Shown here: piece after piece, positions 7,886-13,913 of the stretch
How positions within the stretch are numbered: the stretch's first letter is position 1
Layout: the number at the start of each line of letters is the position of its first letter
The notes under the pieces: generated by a model
What the model was told of the DNA's origin: nothing
Database searches by the model: none
Seen by the model: only the letters and a program-made list of their open reading frames with translations
Assembly: GCA_964521665.1 (NCBI GenBank)
Contig: CAZFSG010000033.1
Coordinates: 1-13,913, forward strand
Direction of reading: 5' to 3'
Source: JANXDG01 sp964521665
GTDB lineage: Bacteria; Elusimicrobiota; Endomicrobiia; DTEH01
Length of the DNA stretch: 13,913 nucleotides
Position numbers and translations under genes: made by a program

Positions 7886-8501
7886 AAATACCTAACAATT
7901 GTTTAACTTTTTCTCTGAAAATGTTAAGTTCTATAGGTTTTGCTAAATAATCGTCAGCACCTGCTGCCAAAATTTTTTGTTTATGTTCAGGCGAATCATA
8001 TCCTGTAACAGCCAAAATTTTAATACCTTTAAGTTTAGGATTGTTTTTAATCTCTGTACATACTTTGAATCCATCAATACCTGGTAAAAGAAGGTCTAAA
8101 ATTATTAAATCAGGTAAGTATTCGTTAACAGTGATACCTGCTGTGAAACCATCATATGCTGACTTTACCTCTATATCTTCAAAATCACTTAATGCTTCTT
8201 TAACAAAATCATGAACAAAAGGTTCATCATCAACAACTAAAAGTTTATACACTATTATTTTATCAATATTTTCTTTTATTTCTTTGATAGAATAATTTTG
8301 TGATAGAAGTTCTCTTATACGTTTTAATCTGAGCAACGACTCTTTTTCATTATACAATCTGAACCCGCCTTCCATATAATCAACTACACGTAAAAGACCT
8401 ATATCAGTATAATACTTCAAAGTAGAAATAGGGAGGTTTGCACGTTCAGCAAGTTCACCTATTTTTAATAACCCGAGTTGAAGTCGTTTCTCTTTATTCA
8501 T
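7884..8501 (-). CDS. MerR-type DNA-binding domain fused to a response-regulator receiver
   Basis: A 205-residue regulator with two clear domains. Residues 11-80 are a MerR winged helix: KIGELAERANLPISTLKYY, then GGFRLYNE, then an RLKRIREL helix. Residues about 85-205 are a CheY-like receiver with the acidic pair D91-D92, phospho-acceptor D136 (LIILDLLLPG), switch threonine T166 and K188 in LAKPI, so phosphorylation should work. The DNA-binding part comes first and the receiver last, the reverse of typical response regulators; the receiver replaces the dimerisation helix and effector domain of MerR proteins. No histidine kinase is in the window, so the partner is encoded elsewhere. AAGGAAA precedes the ATG. 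The start overlaps the stop of the micro-ORF by 8 bases. The target is unknown; carAB downstream is possible but unproven. Confidence 0.9.
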   Translation of the reverse strand: MNKEKRLQLGLLKIGELAERANLPISTLKYYTDIGLLRVVDYMEGGFRLYNEKESLLRLKRIRELLSQNYSIKEIKENIDKIIVYKLLVVDDEPFVHDFVKEALSDFEDIEVKSAYDGFTAGITVNEYLPDLIILDLLLPGIDGFKVCTEIKNNPKLKGIKILAVTGYDSPEHKQKILAAGADDYLAKPIELNIFREKVKQLLGI

Positions 8502-8601
8502 TTGTTTTTCCTTTTTTTATAACTTTTATAAAACAATATAGTAGAAGACCTGTAACTATACCCCAACTTGATAACATAAAAATTAATGCGTCAAAATTCA
8601 T
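8494..8601 (-). CDS. 35-residue single-pass membrane micro-protein
   Basis: Short ORF of 35 codons. The protein begins MNFDALIFMLSSWG and continues with a hydrophobic run to about residue 27, then a basic end (KVIKKGK). This reads as one membrane helix at about 5-27 with the lysine-rich tail in the cytoplasm. Its TAA (8494-8496) lies within ATGAATAA, overlapping the ATG of the MerR-receiver gene by 8 bases, and that gene's ribosome binding site is inside its last codons. No Shine-Dalgarno precedes its own ATG, but a promoter-like pair ends 7 bases before it, so the message may be leaderless. It resembles in style the small helical subunits found beside some transporters, but I cannot name a family. 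Coupling and clean protein features argue that it is real; the short length keeps confidence moderate. Confidence 0.55.
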   Translation of the reverse strand: MNFDALIFMLSSWGIVTGLLLYCFIKVIKKGKTNE

Positions 8602-8608
8602 AATATAT

Positions 8609-8638
8609 AGAATACAAAACTAATCAGTATAATGTCAA
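8609..8638 (-). promoter_or_regulatory. Candidate promoter overlapping the ychF stop codon
   Basis: Minus-strand TTGACA (8638-8633) is a perfect -35 box, and its TGA is the ychF stop codon (8637-8635). After an 18-base spacer comes TATTCT (8614-8609), followed by 7 bases and the ATG of the micro-ORF at 8601. Transcription would begin at or next to the A of ATG. The box resembles the one before adenosine deaminase. Prediction only. Confidence 0.45.
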
Positions 8639-9756
8639 GTTTTGGAACGAAAGTTTATTTTTATAATATCACCGTCTTGCACAACATAGTCCTTACCACA
8701 AATTTTAACATCGCCGTTTTGATATAAAAGTTTAAGATCTGGAGTTTGTTGAAATTTTTCAAACGGGACAACTTCTGCGTTAATAAATCCTTCTTTTATC
8801 TCCGTATGTATTTTAGCAGCAGCGTCTAAAACAGAAGAGTTTTCTTTTATTAACCATGCACGATGTTCATCTCCTACTACAGTATAAAAAGTTATAAGAT
8901 TTAAAATTTTTACTGAATTTTTAATAAAATTGTTAAGTTCTGAACTTGGTATCCCATATTCTTTTCTTAAACTTTCTTTTTCTTCGTTTTGAAACTCAGC
9001 TAAACTTAATTCAAATTTTATACATAAAGGTAAAACAGGACAGCTGGTATAAGAACTAATTTCTTCAGATTTTTTTTCAAGTTGTTTTCTGTCAACATTC
9101 TCATCATAGTTTAATACATACAAAAAATTTTTTGTTATCAACAACTGGTTTAAAAAAGATTGTAATTCTTTATCTTTAAATTTTAATTTGTTTTTGTTTG
9201 CAAACTCTCTTATTGTAGACAAACTTTTACTATTTACATAATTATTACACAACTCTACAAGTTGTTCTAAAAACTCTACTTCCTCAACAACAGAACTATC
9301 ACCTAATTTTTGTCTATGTTTAAGTTTTTCTTTATATTTTGATATAACTTCGAGGTCAGCAAGGATAAGTTCTAAATTTATAACATCTATTTCTTCAACA
9401 GGATCTATTTTACCTATTGAACTTGAAACAGTATCATCAAAAAAATATCTTAAAACATGCACAACTGCATCAACTTCACGAATATTCGCAAGAAATCTGT
9501 TACCTAACCCTTCACCTTTTGATGCACCTTTGACTAGTCCTGCAATATCTACAAACTTTATTGTAGGAGGAACTTTTTTTTGTGGTTTCAAAACAGAAGT
9601 TATAAATTCAAACCTTTCATCAGGAACTTCAACAATACCTATGTTTGGTTGTATAGTAGTGAACGGAAATTTTTCTATTGGGACAGAAATTTTGGTAAGT
9701 AAAGAAAAAAGTGATGACTTTCCTACATTTGGTAGTCCTATTATACCTATTTCCAT
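8635..9756 (-). CDS. ychF: Ribosome-binding ATPase YchF (Obg family)
   Basis: A 373-residue P-loop protein (family usually 360-370). G1 is GLPNVGKSS (7-15); G3 is DIAGLVKGASKGEGLGN (70-86). The G4 position reads NYDE (216-219) instead of NKxD, as expected for YchF, which prefers ATP to GTP. A coiled middle segment (about 125-200) and a C-terminal TGS domain (about 287-370, VGDEHRAW and QNGDVKICGKDYVVQDGDII) complete the fold. Known members bind ribosomes and are linked to stress responses and translation start choice. No Shine-Dalgarno is seen before the ATG. A TATATT 7 bases upstream could be the -10 of a nearly leaderless transcript, though no good -35 is present. Its stop codon is part of the next gene's -35 box. 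Confidence 0.96.
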   Translation of the reverse strand: MEIGIIGLPNVGKSSLFSLLTKISVPIEKFPFTTIQPNIGIVEVPDERFEFITSVLKPQKKVPPTIKFVDIAGLVKGASKGEGLGNRFLANIREVDAVVHVLRYFFDDTVSSSIGKIDPVEEIDVINLELILADLEVISKYKEKLKHRQKLGDSSVVEEVEFLEQLVELCNNYVNSKSLSTIREFANKNKLKFKDKELQSFLNQLLITKNFLYVLNYDENVDRKQLEKKSEEISSYTSCPVLPLCIKFELSLAEFQNEEKESLRKEYGIPSSELNNFIKNSVKILNLITFYTVVGDEHRAWLIKENSSVLDAAAKIHTEIKEGFINAEVVPFEKFQQTPDLKLLYQNGDVKICGKDYVVQDGDIIKINFRSKT

Positions 9757-9825
9757 TTTGTTAAATATATTCTTACTTCTAACTAAATGCTAATCACTGT
9801 AAGTTTTAACAAAACCGTATCGTAT

Positions 9826-9885
9826 ATTGTATCCGCTGATTTTATATCAGCGCTATCTTTTGGACCGCAACAACCGTGTTGTTGC
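9826..9885. repeat. Two-hairpin module, copy 1
   Basis: A 60-base unit with two stem-loops: CGCTGAT/ATCAGCG (9834-9840 with 9846-9852) and GCAACAAC/GTTGTTGC (9867-9874 with 9878-9885, loop CGT). It matches 10150-10209 at 49 of 60 positions by my hand alignment. Two stem pairs change on both sides between the copies, so pairing is preserved. Seven T follow this copy only (9886-9892). Confidence 0.6.
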
Positions 9886-9892
9886 TTTTTTT
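9867..9892 (+). terminator. Plus-strand terminator-like hairpin with T-run
   Basis: GCAACAAC, loop CGT, GTTGTTGC, then seven T: the standard shape of an intrinsic terminator, but on the plus strand, where no gene ends. It may stop antisense transcription entering from the ychF side, or simply be a repeat hairpin beside a chance T-run, since the T-run is absent from the second copy at 10192-10209. Confidence 0.25.
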
Positions 9893-9936
9893 GTAATTTC
9901 ACCTGCACCTTCACATTAAGGACAAATCACATTTTT

Positions 9937-10140
9937 AGCAAACTAAGGTTTGCTACTACAAAATAAATAAAAACTGTAGTTAGAAAGCTTGCTTTGCTTA
10001 TTTTAACAGCCCAAGGTCTGCAACTACAAAATAATATACGCAGACTGAACTCTACGACTACAAATAATTCACAATCCGCAATCTACTGGTGCCGCAACCT
10101 TTAGGTTGCGTAAATATACGCAGACTAAAGTTTACAGATA
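9937..10140. repeat. Cluster of degenerate GTAG-footed hairpins (REP/BIME-like)
   Basis: Hairpins ending in ACTAC follow one another: AGCAAAC/GTTTGCT (9937-9954) then ACTAC (9955-9959); a decayed one ending ACTAC at 10023-10027; TACGCAGACTGAACTCTACG (10037-10056) then ACTAC (10057-10061); and a decayed copy from 10117. Between them lies an inverted member, GTAGT (9976-9980) with AAAGC/GCTTT (9984-9995). A further perfect stem CGCAACCT/AGGTTGCG (10093-10110) has the same 8-bp arm and 2-base loop design as the copy at 1803-1820. On the minus strand each typical unit is GTAG followed by a palindrome. No transposase gene is present here. The 583-base gap between proB and ychF holds essentially only this cluster and the two-hairpin modules. 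Confidence 0.55.
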
Positions 10141-10149
10141 CAAATTACT

Positions 10150-10209
10150 ATTGTATCTGGTGATTTTACATCAGCACTATTTTTTAGACTGTAATAACCG
10201 CGTTATTGC
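10150..10209. repeat. Two-hairpin module, copy 2
   Basis: Diverged copy of 9826-9885. Stem 2 reads GTAATAAC/GTTATTGC (10191-10198 with 10202-10209). The central C-G pair of copy 1 is T-A here, and another pair becomes a G-U wobble. In stem 1 the outer C-G pair becomes T-A, while one inner pair is lost (G opposite G). No T-run follows, which argues against a conserved terminator role. Confidence 0.55.
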
Positions 10210-10339
10210 AATTAACATTATCTTTACTTCAAAAATTGGCAAATACAAGATTTTATATCTCTAAAATTGTAGAACACAACTACAAATTCTTTTATCAGTT
10301 TAAATTTAATTTTAAACTTTTTTTAAAAACAACCCTTAT

Positions 10340-11449
10340 TTATTTATTTTTTATAATTACCATATTATCAACATGGACAACTTCTTCAAAAGGAAGCTGT
10401 GGGTATAACTTTTTAATTTGTTCTGATTTCTTTTGTTTAAAAAGTTCGACTTCTTCAGCGTTATAGTTTGTAATACCTCTTGCAAGTTCTTCACCATCAA
10501 GGGAATATATACTTACAACATCACCTTTGTTAAACTCACCTTCAATTTTTTTAATACCAACAGGTAACAAACTTTTATGTTGTTCTAATATAGCTTTTGC
10601 AGCACCTTCATCAACAAAAATTTTTCCTTTAGGTCTGCTGATATATTTTATCCATTTTTTCTTTGATGAAATTTTTGTCAAAGTTGTTGGTAAAAACCTA
10701 CTTCCAACTTTCTTACCATTTACAATATCAACTATAATATTTTCTTTTAACCCATTTCCAATAACAACTTTAACTCCGTTTGCAACACAAATTTTTGCAG
10801 CATCAAGTTTTGTTTTCATCCCACCAGTACCACAAAAAAATTTTGTTTTTGTAGAAATCATACATTTTTTCTCTATTTCTTCAATATTTTTTACTTCTTC
10901 AATAATTTTTGCATCTGGATATTTGTTCGGATCTTTGTCATACACACCATCAACATCGGTTAATAATATCAAAATATCAGCATTAAGTTTTGTTGCAACA
11001 ACTGCTGATAATGTATCATTATCACCAACTTTAATTTCCTCAACTGCTACGGTATCGTTTTCATTTATTATTGGTACAACACCTATTTTTATTAAATAGT
11101 TTAATGTATTTCTTATATTTAAATATCTTTGACGAACATCAAAATCTTCTCTTGTTAACAACACTTGTGCTACTTTTATATTATAAGGTTTAAAAACTTC
11201 AATATATTTGTTCATTAACAACGGTTGACCTATTGCTGCATATGACTGTTTTTCAATAATACTTTTAGGTTTTGACAAAATTTTATATTCTTTAAGACCT
11301 GTAGCAATAGCTCCTGATGATACAATAATTACTTGATGACCACTATCTTTTAACTTTTTAACCTGTTGTGCAACAGATATTAAAAAATCATCTCCACCTT
11401 TTATTATCAAATGAGATCCGATCTTTATAACTATACGCTTATTGTTCAT
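10340..11449 (-). CDS. proB: Glutamate 5-kinase with C-terminal PUA domain
   Basis: Phosphorylates glutamate to glutamyl 5-phosphate, the first step of proline synthesis. The 369-residue length matches PUA-containing ProB. The amino-acid-kinase domain (1-260) shows IKIGSHL (8-14), SSGAI (44-48), NENDTV (129-134), GDNDTLSA (142-149), TDVDGVYD (164-171) and GTGGMKTKLDAA (207-218). The PUA domain (about 275-355) contains VDEGAAKAI and GEFNKGDVV. The usual partner proA is not next to it. It starts 22 bases after the MFS gene stop, so co-transcription from rho/MFS is likely. No Shine-Dalgarno precedes the ATG; GTAGTAG lies there instead, echoing the foot of the repeat family. Proline feedback inhibition is usual in the family. 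Confidence 0.96.
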   Translation of the reverse strand: MNNKRIVIKIGSHLIIKGGDDFLISVAQQVKKLKDSGHQVIIVSSGAIATGLKEYKILSKPKSIIEKQSYAAIGQPLLMNKYIEVFKPYNIKVAQVLLTREDFDVRQRYLNIRNTLNYLIKIGVVPIINENDTVAVEEIKVGDNDTLSAVVATKLNADILILLTDVDGVYDKDPNKYPDAKIIEEVKNIEEIEKKCMISTKTKFFCGTGGMKTKLDAAKICVANGVKVVIGNGLKENIIVDIVNGKKVGSRFLPTTLTKISSKKKWIKYISRPKGKIFVDEGAAKAILEQHKSLLPVGIKKIEGEFNKGDVVSIYSLDGEELARGITNYNAEEVELFKQKKSEQIKKLYPQLPFEEVVHVDNMVIIKNK

Positions 11450-11471
11450 ATATGTAACTACTACAAATTTT

Positions 11472-11972
11472 TTATTCTTTATTCAACCTGTGCAACAATG
11501 GATAAAACAAATCTTTACTAAAATCTAAAACAGGTTTCACACCTAATACTGTTAAAAGAAAATTTTTTGTTTCAACATACTCAACTTTTTTAACTTCATA
11601 AAATTTATTTCTGAAAATGAAAATAACTACTGTTCGTAATATACCGGATAACAAAAATAATGTTAACAATTTTGAATTATTAACTACACCTGGCAGATGT
11701 GTGGCTAACCATCCTGAAAAAAGTGTTCCTAAAAAAATAAACAACCCGTTTGTAAAATTAAAATATCCGACACAACGTGTCCTTGTTTCTTGTGATGCAA
11801 CATCAAAAATAAAATTTACTGTAGAAAGGTTAAACCCTGCCCAAACATAACCTGCAAAACTGTTTATCAAAATTAGATAAAAAAAATTTTTTGAAAAAAT
11901 CCATAAGATTGGTAAAATACAAATCAACAATCCTGAAACTTTTATTACTTTAACATTACCAATTTTATCTGC
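11472..11972 (-). CDS. MFS transporter, C-terminal part (broken by scaffold gap)
   Basis: 166 residues open at the gap side. The frame enters from the Ns as ADKIGNVKVIKVSG, the cytoplasmic loop motif (D-K-x-G) typical of the major facilitator superfamily, then continues through about four hydrophobic segments and ends with a short hydrophilic tail (FYPLLHRLNKE). It is the second half of the transporter begun at 12606. An apparent TTG start at 11930 is an artefact of the gap, because the frame stays open to 11972. The stop lies 22 bases before proB. Substrate unknown. Confidence 0.8.
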   Translation of the reverse strand, partial: ADKIGNVKVIKVSGLLICILPILWIFSKNFFYLILINSFAGYVWAGFNLSTVNFIFDVASQETRTRCVGYFNFTNGLFIFLGTLFSGWLATHLPGVVNNSKLLTLFLLSGILRTVVIFIFRNKFYEVKKVEYVETKNFLLTVLGVKPVLDFSKDLFYPLLHRLNKE

Positions 11973-12072
11973 NNNNNNNNNNNNNNNNNNNNNNNNNNNN
12001 NNNNNNNNNNNNNNNNNNNNNNNNNNNNNNNNNNNNNNNNNNNNNNNNNNNNNNNNNNNNNNNNNNNNNNNN
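11973..12072. other. Scaffold gap of exactly 100 N
   Basis: One hundred N, the usual placeholder for a gap of unknown size. The coding frames on both sides are codon-complete at the gap edges (12073 and 11972), so a true length of 100 would break the gene. About 344 residues are visible, while 12-helix MFS proteins usually have 400-430, so the real gap is probably about 170-260 bases and a multiple of three. Confidence 0.9.
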
Positions 12073-12606
12073 CCCTGCTGAAAAAAACAAAATTATAAAT
12101 CCACTTAATTTATTTTTTATAACAGATAAAAACCATCCTGCTAAAAAAGATGAAACTAAACTTATAAAACCTAATACTTTGCTGCGCCATGCAAAATACT
12201 CACCATATCTATCTTTATCTACAGTATCACTCATCAATGACCACCACGCAGGAGCAGCTATTGAAGTCAATACAGAAGATAAAGTAGACAAAAATATAAA
12301 CCATTGTATTTTAACATTCTGTGGAACAAATAATAATGTAACTATAAATAAATAACTTATTCCATGTAAGAACACAAAAAATGTTATAATTCTAAGCCTA
12401 CTTTTTAACTTATCAACGATTTCTGCGCTTTGAAGCTGTGAAATAGAACTAAACAATTGTGGTAACGCATTTAATAAAGCAATATGACCATCTTTTGCTC
12501 CTAACACTAATCCAAACGGAACCACATAGTTCATTGTAAACCCTGTCATAATAGAGGCAAAAATACCATCTAAAAATGAATAATACAAACTTTTTGACTT
12601 GTTCAT
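12073..12606 (-). CDS. MFS transporter, N-terminal part (broken by scaffold gap)
   Basis: 178 residues before the gap, with about five to six hydrophobic helices (near 8-30, 72-93, 101-120, 142-163 and 168 onward). The charged loop SDTVDKDRYGEYFAWRSK (about 125-142) is the kind of cytoplasmic loop seen in a group of MFS proteins from environmental bacteria. It lies in the inner membrane; the substrate cannot be read from sequence. It starts 33 bases after rho stops, with no Shine-Dalgarno. Together with 11472-11972 it forms one transporter gene in a rho-MFS-proB series; co-transcription is likely from spacing. Confidence 0.8.
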
Positions 12607-12639
12607 AAAGAAGAGACAAAATTAATGAAAAGTAATTTT

Positions 12640-13913
12640 TTATTTAAGGAAATCTTCTATTTCTTCGTCGGATAATTTTTCACTTATTGATTTTAAAAAC
12701 TCAGCATTAGATTTTGTACGTTTTAATTCAGCAATCAACCGTTCCATTGCTTCAATAGGTGGAAGTTGCATCAAGGCTTTTCTTAACAACCAAATTTTTT
12801 TAAGATCTTTTTCTGGTATCAAAAGTTCTTCTTTTCTTGTCCCAGAACGAGTAATATCAATAGCTGGGAATATCCTTCTATCAGCAAGACGTCTATCAAG
12901 ATAAATTTCCATATTACCAGTTCCTTTAAACTCTTCAAAAATAACATCGTCCATCCTTGAACCTGTCTCTACTAAAGCCGTGGCTATAATGGTTAACGAT
13001 CCTCCTTCTTCAACATTCCTTGCAGAACCAAAGAACCGTTTTGGTCGTTGCAGTGCAGTAGCGTCTAACCCACCTGAAAGAACACGACCACTTGAAGGTG
13101 TAATTGTGTTATATGCACGTGCTAATCTTGTAATAGAATCAAGTAATATCACAACATCATATTTATGTTCTACTAACCGTTTTGCTTTTTCTAAGACCAT
13201 TTCTGCAACTTGTACATGTCGTTCTGCTGGTTCATCAAATGTTGAAGATATAACCTCACATTTTACTGACCTCATCATATCAGTAACTTCTTCTGGTCGT
13301 TCATCAATAAGTAATGCAATAAGTTTTATTTCAGGATGGTTTTTTGTTATTGCATTAGCAATTTTTTGTAACAAAACAGTTTTTCCAGTTCTTGGTGGTG
13401 CGTTTATTAACGCACGTTGTCCTTTCCCCAAAGGTGTTAATAAATCTATAACGCGTGTCGAAATTTCATCAGGAGTAGTTTCTAAAATAATACGTTCTTG
13501 TGGATACAAAGGTGTTAAATTATCAAACAATGGTCTTCCACGAAGTTTCTCAGGATCAACATTGTTAACTGTTTTTATTTGTAATAAAGCATAGTATTTT
13601 TCATCATTTTTTGGTGGTCTAACATAACCACCTACAGTATCGCCTTTTCTTAATCCAAAACGTTTAATTTGTGATGGTGAAATATAAATATCTTCGTTAC
13701 TTTGTAGATAATTAAAATTTGGTGAACGTAAGAAACCAAACCCGTCCGGCAGTATCTCAAGAACACCTTCGTTATACATAAGACCTCCTGTTTGAGATTG
13801 CACTTCAATAATTTTTGATATAAGTTGTTGTTTTTTTAATCCTTCAATATTCTCAATTTTAAGTTCTTTAGCAAGTTTTATAAGTTCTTGCATCTTCATT
13901 TTTGCTAACGATG
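12640..13913 (-). CDS. rho: Transcription termination factor Rho (start beyond window edge)
   Basis: Hexameric RNA-dependent ATPase that ends transcription. Counting from the ATG at 13899: Rho N-terminal helices (1-32), cold-shock RNA-binding domain with DGFGFLRS (52-59), DIYISPSQIKRF (70-81), Walker A PPRTGKT (168-174), DERPEEVTDM (199-208), Walker B LLDS (252-255), Q-loop LSGGLDA (274-280), R-loop KGTGNMEI (325-332) and the arginine-finger region RSGTR (351-355). The frame stays open above that ATG (SLAKMKM) to the window edge. Rho proteins normally have about ten residues before this helix and no Shine-Dalgarno precedes 13899, so the true start is probably just outside and the gene is partial here. 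No long insertion separates the N-terminal and RNA-binding domains. Confidence 0.96.
   Translation of the reverse strand, partial: SLAKMKMQELIKLAKELKIENIEGLKKQQLISKIIEVQSQTGGLMYNEGVLEILPDGFGFLRSPNFNYLQSNEDIYISPSQIKRFGLRKGDTVGGYVRPPKNDEKYYALLQIKTVNNVDPEKLRGRPLFDNLTPLYPQERIILETTPDEISTRVIDLLTPLGKGQRALINAPPRTGKTVLLQKIANAITKNHPEIKLIALLIDERPEEVTDMMRSVKCEVISSTFDEPAERHVQVAEMVLEKAKRLVEHKYDVVILLDSITRLARAYNTITPSSGRVLSGGLDATALQRPKRFFGSARNVEEGGSLTIIATALVETGSRMDDVIFEEFKGTGNMEIYLDRRLADRRIFPAIDITRSGTRKEELLIPEKDLKKIWLLRKALMQLPPIEAMERLIAELKRTKSNAEFLKSISEKLSDEEIEDFLK

Noticed and set aside
9826..10209. CRISPR array
   Set aside because: Units are hairpins of varying sequence at irregular spacing, with no constant direct repeat, no unique spacers of even length and no cas genes.
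10262..10287. Further member of the hairpin family (TTGTAG/CTACAA)
   Set aside because: It shares the ACTACAAAT foot but has only a 6-bp AT-rich stem; too weak to list as a unit.
10297..10324. AGTTTAAA/TTTAAACT stem followed by seven T on the plus strand
   Set aside because: The stem is almost all A-T and faces into proB on the strand without genes; likely chance in AT-rich sequence.
10206..10466. 86-codon plus-strand frame beside the repeat cluster
   Set aside because: Half overlaps the end of proB and the rest is low-complexity AT-rich DNA; no recognisable protein.
10527..11099. 190-codon open frame on the plus strand
   Set aside because: Antisense shadow of proB; the phenylalanine- and serine-rich protein reflects the AT-rich complement.
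12980..13594. 204-codon open frame on the plus strand
   Set aside because: Antisense shadow of rho, whose motifs are fully conserved on the minus strand.

Overview
This is a strongly AT-rich stretch of a bacterial genome. Rho, a MerR-type regulator with a receiver domain, and bacterial-type carAB make it bacterial rather than archaeal. All intact genes lie on the minus strand. A run of exactly 100 N inside one gene shows that it is a draft scaffold. Nothing fixes the taxon. The base composition, housekeeping genes in unusual neighbourhoods, an archaeal/eukaryal-looking Clp1-type kinase and hairpin repeats between genes suggest an uncultured lineage, for example near Elusimicrobiota or Omnitrophota. 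That is impression, not proof.

In the direction of transcription (right to left): rho (open at the right edge), an MFS transporter split by the scaffold gap, and proB with a PUA domain form a tight series. A gap of about 580 bases follows, filled with hairpin repeats. ychF comes next. A TTGACA promoter box overlapping the ychF stop codon leads into a previously uncalled 35-codon membrane-protein ORF, whose end overlaps the start of a MerR-receiver fusion regulator. A terminator-like hairpin closes that unit. carA and carB overlap by 14 bases, and the carA ribosome binding site lies in one arm of a perfect 10-bp inverted repeat. A decayed plus-strand fragment resembling the end of a PIN-domain toxin gene follows. 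Then comes adenosine deaminase, broken by a single-base frameshift just before its last helix. After a gap with one perfect hairpin repeat, a small unknown protein is coupled to the Clp1-like polynucleotide kinase that ends the window.

Most genes are housekeeping: carbamoyl phosphate for pyrimidines and arginine (carAB), the first step of proline synthesis (proB), purine salvage (adenosine deaminase), transcription termination (rho) and a translation-associated ATPase (ychF). I see no defence island, CRISPR array, rRNA, tRNA or intact mobile element. The least conventional parts are: (a) the micro-ORF and MerR-receiver pair, with an apparently leaderless start; (b) the GTAG-footed hairpin family, including a 60-base two-hairpin module present twice with compensatory stem changes; (c) the bacterial Clp1-like kinase and its coupled small partner. 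None can be declared a new system from the sequence alone.
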